Part shown: piece by piece, positions 14,165-16,261 of the stretch
How the letters are laid out: the number at the start of each line of letters is the position of its first letter
Numbering within the stretch: the stretch's first letter is position 1
Assembly (NCBI GenBank): GCA_902492855.1
Contig: CABUMU010000040.1
Span: 1 to 16,261, forward strand
Reading direction: 5' to 3'
DNA from: an uncultured Collinsella sp.
GTDB lineage: Bacteria; Actinomycetota; Coriobacteriia; Coriobacteriales; Coriobacteriaceae
Length of the DNA: 16,261 nucleotides
Position numbers and translations under genes: made by a program
Notes under the pieces: model-generated
What the model was told of the DNA's origin: nothing
Seen by the model: the letters and a program-made list of their open reading frames with translations, nothing else
Database searches by the model: none

Positions 14165-15352
14165 TTAGGCCTGTACGTACTTGCCGTCGGTGATGACGTA
14201 AGCCGTGGGCTCCTTCTGGACCTGGCCCTTATCGTTCCAGGTGAGCTTGCCGGTCAGACCGTCAACGGTAATCTTGAGCATAGCCTTAGACAGCTTCTCG
14301 GCGGCCTCGGTCGGGTCGGCGTCGACACCAAGACCGGCCTCCTTGAGGGCCTCGGCCACCGCGTGCACGCCGTCGTAGGCGTCGGCGGCAAACTGGTCGG
14401 GGGTATCGCCGTACTTATCCTTGTAAGCGTTGACGAAGTCGGCGTTCTTCTCGTCGTCGGCGGAGAACGGGGTCATGAGCAGCAGGCCCTCGGCAAGAGA
14501 GGTATCGAAGCCCTCAACGCCCAGGATGCCGTCCATGCCGTCGCAGCCCATCATCTTGACGTCGTAGCCCATGTCCTTGGCGTTCTTGAGCAGGACGGAC
14601 GCCGGCGTGTAGTAGATCGGCGCAAAGATCATGGTGGCGCCGGCCTGCTTGGCCTTGGTCAGCTGGTTGGTAAAGCTCGTGGCGGAGTCGTCCTTAAAGG
14701 TCTCCTCGTCAACAACCTCGAGCTTGGACTCAGCGGCCTGGGCCTTAAAGGAATCTGCGATACCCGAAGAATAGGCGTCGCCGGAGTTATAGAACAGCAC
14801 GAACTTCTCGTCCGCATACTTCTGCGCCAGGAACTTGGCAGCGTTGACACCCTGGTTGGGGTCGGTGAAGCAAACCTGGAAGACGCAATCCTTGCCGTCG
14901 GTGACGTCCTCGGAGGACGCGGACGGGGTGATCATGAACGTCTTGGGGTCGTTACCACACTCAGCGGCAACGGCAACCGACGCACCCGTGGTGGTCGGGC
15001 CGACGAGGGCCTGCATGCCCCAGTCGAGCAGGGTATTGAAGGCGTTGACGGCCTTCTCGCCGTCGGCCTGGTCATCCTCGGCCTTGCTGGCAAGCGGCAG
15101 CTCCTTGGTGGAGAAGTCCTTGCAGCCAAGCTCGACACCCTGGGTAACGGACTTGCCGTAGGACGCGTTGGCGCCGGTCAGCGGGCCGATGGTACCGATC
15201 TTAAACGAAGCGTCACCCGAAGCGGAACCGCTGTCGCCGCCGTTGGAGGAGCAGCCAGCTAGAATGGACATCGCCCCCAGACCTGCTGCGCTCGCGATAA
15301 CGCTCCTGCGATTCATAACAGGGTTCAATGACTTACCGGTGAGGCTCGACAT
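14165..15352 (-). CDS. livK: Branched-chain amino acid ABC transporter, binding lipoprotein LivK
   Basis: Extracytoplasmic substrate-binding protein of the LIV importer, 395 residues, a type I periplasmic-binding fold (ANF-receptor family). The N-terminus has a twin-arginine-like NRRSVIASAAG (14-24) and a lipobox LAGC with Cys34, so it is probably a membrane-anchored lipoprotein, possibly exported by Tat. A Gly/Ser-rich linker (35-48) follows. The mature part opens with FKIGTIGPLTGANASYG, the standard LivK start, and contains IFAPIYYTPASVLLKNAKDMGYD. The ATG at 15352 has GAGGAG 6-8 nt before it; Met13 lacks a ribosome binding site. Substrate could be Leu/Ile/Val or another amino acid; LivK families vary. 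First gene of livKHMGF. Confidence 0.93.
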   Translation of the reverse strand: MSSLTGKSLNPVMNRRSVIASAAGLGAMSILAGCSSNGGDSGSASGDASFKIGTIGPLTGANASYGKSVTQGVELGCKDFSTKELPLASKAEDDQADGEKAVNAFNTLLDWGMQALVGPTTTGASVAVAAECGNDPKTFMITPSASSEDVTDGKDCVFQVCFTDPNQGVNAAKFLAQKYADEKFVLFYNSGDAYSSGIADSFKAQAAESKLEVVDEETFKDDSATSFTNQLTKAKQAGATMIFAPIYYTPASVLLKNAKDMGYDVKMMGCDGMDGILGVEGFDTSLAEGLLLMTPFSADDEKNADFVNAYKDKYGDTPDQFAADAYDGVHAVAEALKEAGLGVDADPTEAAEKLSKAMLKITVDGLTGKLTWNDKGQVQKEPTAYVITDGKYVQA

Positions 15353-15373
15353 GCGGCTCTCCTCTCAAATCTC

Positions 15374-15419
15374 GTCGGGTTTCGGTAGCCCGACAGGCCA
15401 TCCTTCGCCGTGTTCGGCG
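15374..15419 (-). promoter_or_regulatory. livK 5' leader with two hairpins
   Basis: The likely leader of livK contains two small perfect stem-loops on the minus-strand RNA: CGCCG-AACA-CGGCG (15406-15419) and GUCGGG-9 nt-CCCGAC (15374-15394), the second ending about 8 nt before the GAGGAG ribosome binding site. This could be a regulatory leader. It does not match any riboswitch class I can recognise; a faint likeness to the 3' half of c-di-GMP-I aptamers is not enough to call one. Confidence 0.35.
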
Positions 15420-15420
15420 T

Positions 15421-15595
15421 TCGCAAAATAGTAGACGCTTTAGTTGAGAAAAGTGGCGATTATTTCAACTTTTCTTTGGATTTGTTGATTTATCCATAAT
15501 TCTGCGTATTTCTATTACTTTATGCAGTATTGCCACTTTATTATGTAAAAGTAATGTTTCCGTTCTGTTACAAGTATACCTGCCTTGAATAAAAC
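15421..15595 (-). promoter_or_regulatory. AT-rich control region upstream of livK
   Basis: About 170 bp that are strikingly AT-rich beside the GC-rich genes. Minus-strand -10-like hexamers include TACTAT (15428-15433) and CATAAT (15540-15545), but none has a good -35, so the true start is unsure. Two overlapping inverted repeats lie near the first: AGTTGA / TCAACT (15442-15447, 15465-15470) and GAAAAGT / ACTTTTC (15448-15454, 15468-15474), plausible repressor sites. No coding frame is visible here. Confidence 0.5.
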
Positions 15596-15623
15596 AGCCT
15601 CACCGGTCGTGCTTTATGCGCAC

Positions 15624-15819
15624 TTAGGAAGCGATGTACTTGCCGTCCTGGATCACATAGGCTGTCCATGCCGTCGGCACCCATTAGTGTCATGTCGTAG
15701 CTCATGTCCTTGGCGTTCTTGAGCAAAACGGACGCTGGGGTGTAATAGATCGGGGCAAAAATAAGCGTGGCTCCGACAAGGAAACTCCTGCGGTTAAGTA
15801 CGTTGTTGATGCTAAACAT
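15624..15819 (-). pseudogene. Internally deleted livK paralogue
   Basis: Remnant of a second LivK. It opens with an ATG at 15819, an AAGGGGG ribosome binding site and a signal-like start (MFSINNVLNRRSFLVGAT). It then jumps to a segment matching LivK's middle (LIFAPIYYTPASVLLKNAKD, then GADGMD). After a second junction near 15665-15668 the last 13 residues of LivK (TAYVIQDGKYIAS, stop at 15624-15626) follow in a different frame. Read straight through, the open frame runs on to 15568 as an 83-residue product with an unrelated tail. Two large deletions, one of them frame-breaking, explain it. It cannot bind substrate; whether the small product is made is unknown. It differs from the intact livK by many substitutions, so it came from a diverged paralogue. 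Confidence 0.85.
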
Positions 15820-16009
15820 GGTGTCCCCCTTTTCGCTGGCCGCGGTGCGGCCGTCTTGCGGTACAGGGCAAACCTTATGGTGCAAACGTTGACAGTTTGT
15901 TACGGAAGTTCGTTTGTAGCGAGCATGTTTCCAATGTTTCCGCAGCGTTTCGGGGGTGCCGTTTTGTGCGACTCCTGTTGCCTGGCGAGCACGCGCCCTC
16001 GGTTCACGC
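15820..16009. other. Intergenic region between livK remnant and hom
   Basis: No convincing gene. It holds a small GC hairpin GGCCGC-GGT-GCGGCC (15838-15852) in the remnant's leader, a perfect TTGACA (15889-15894, plus strand) without a -10 at the right distance, and T-rich GTTTCC repeats at 15929-15956. The 60-codon plus-strand frame at 15856-16038 shows no family features. Confidence 0.5.
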
Positions 16010-16015
16010 TAGAAT
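16010..16015 (+). promoter_or_regulatory. Candidate hom -10 box
   Basis: TAGAAT (five of six consensus) lies 55 bp before the homoserine dehydrogenase start, which would give a leader of about 48 nt. No good -35 is seen at 16-18 bp, so this is tentative. The leader shows no attenuator or T-box that I can recognise. Confidence 0.4.
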
Positions 16016-16069
16016 GCACTCAACCTTTAAGCGGTTAATCCATCCATAAGATGCACGAAGGAGCTATCT

Positions 16070-16261
16070 ATGAGCGAACCCCTGCGCACCGTGAACGTCG
16101 GCCTCATCGGTCTGGGAACCGTCGGCGGCGGCGTGGCCCGCCTGATCAAGAGCCACCACGATGAGTACCTGGCAGCCTACGGCATCGACCTTAAGCTGAC
16201 CCGCGCCTGCGCGCTTGCTTGGGAGCAGGCCGAGGCAGCCGGTATTGAGCGCGAGGCCTTT
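16070..16261 (+). CDS. hom: Homoserine dehydrogenase (5' part only)
   Basis: The first 64 residues of an NAD(P)-dependent oxidoreductase, cut by the window end. VNVGLIGLGTVGGGVARLI (8-26) is the Rossmann nucleotide-binding start typical of homoserine dehydrogenase, with G-x-G-x-x-G at 14-19; the following helix and K-L-T-R-A-C-A strand (about 43-50) also fit. The enzyme reduces aspartate semialdehyde to homoserine, the branch to threonine, methionine and isoleucine. ATG at 16070 follows AGGAG with 7 nt spacing. It is divergent from the liv region. The C-terminal catalytic and ACT domains lie outside the window, so a fusion or different domain order cannot be excluded. Confidence 0.88.
   Translation, partial: MSEPLRTVNVGLIGLGTVGGGVARLIKSHHDEYLAAYGIDLKLTRACALAWEQAEAAGIEREAF

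Noticed and set aside
14363..15262. A 299-codon plus-strand frame opposite livK
   Set aside because: Antisense shadow; the Gly/Val/Leu-rich product reflects livK codon use.
15374..15419. A c-di-GMP-I type riboswitch in the livK leader
   Set aside because: Only a GGCUACCG-like piece fits; the conserved core and receptor parts are missing.
15889..15918. Perfect TTGACA as a plus-strand promoter for hom
   Set aside because: The hexamer at 17-18 bp spacing is not -10-like, and it lies over 170 bp before the gene.
15553..15942. AATGTTTCCG repeated at 15553-15562 and 15933-15942, as evidence that the livK upstream region was duplicated
   Set aside because: The flanks do not align and the distances to the two livK starts differ, so it is probably chance.
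15856..16038. A 60-codon plus-strand ORF before hom
   Set aside because: No ribosome binding site or family features, and it runs through the likely hom promoter.

Overview
The window is GC-rich with strong G/C bias at third codon positions, and nearly all genes lie on the minus strand. Protein content (a Rel with close RecJ and metallo-beta-lactamase neighbours, a RecJ fused to a helicase, a five-gene LIV transporter, a lipoprotein LivK) fits a gut actinobacterium of the class Coriobacteriia, most likely Collinsella or a close relative. That placement is inference from protein style and gene order, not a database match.

Layout. (1) 55-921: class II fructose-bisphosphate aldolase, with its own candidate promoter. 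(2) 1116-7603: a minus-strand information and stress cluster read in the order recJ-helicase fusion, rel, MBL-fold hydrolase. The recJ gene has a perfect TATAAT box and a possible 21-codon leader ORF. Rel is split by a single in-frame UAG codon where a conserved glutamine is expected. A 13-bp perfect stem-loop separates rel from the hydrolase. (3) 7809-8807: a divergent BASS-family (bile acid:sodium symporter-like) membrane transporter, ending at a hairpin cluster shared with the next convergent gene. (4) 8835-10316: a translationally coupled pair read as cutC, then a GalT/HIT-like DUF4931-type protein. (5) 10375-10443: a long near-perfect palindromic element in the intergenic space. (6) 10444-15352: a complete branched-chain amino acid-type ABC importer read livK-livH-livM-livG-livF, with a clear intrinsic terminator after livF and hairpins between livK and livH. 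(7) 15353-16069: an AT-rich livK control region, then the eroded remains of a second livK and a short gene-free stretch. (8) 16070 to the end: the start of homoserine dehydrogenase on the plus strand, cut by the window edge.

How it fits together. The LIV system imports leucine, isoleucine, valine or related amino acids. Homoserine dehydrogenase is the entry to threonine, methionine and isoleucine synthesis, and Rel senses amino-acid starvation, so much of the window concerns amino-acid supply. I did not find a clear new defence or mobile system. The observations most worth a second look are the amber-interrupted rel, the RecJ polypeptide with an intact-looking SF2 helicase placed before the RecJ C-terminal domain, the palindromic element, the internally deleted livK copy that keeps a strong ribosome binding site, and the cysteine-rich CutC coupled to a GalT-like enzyme.
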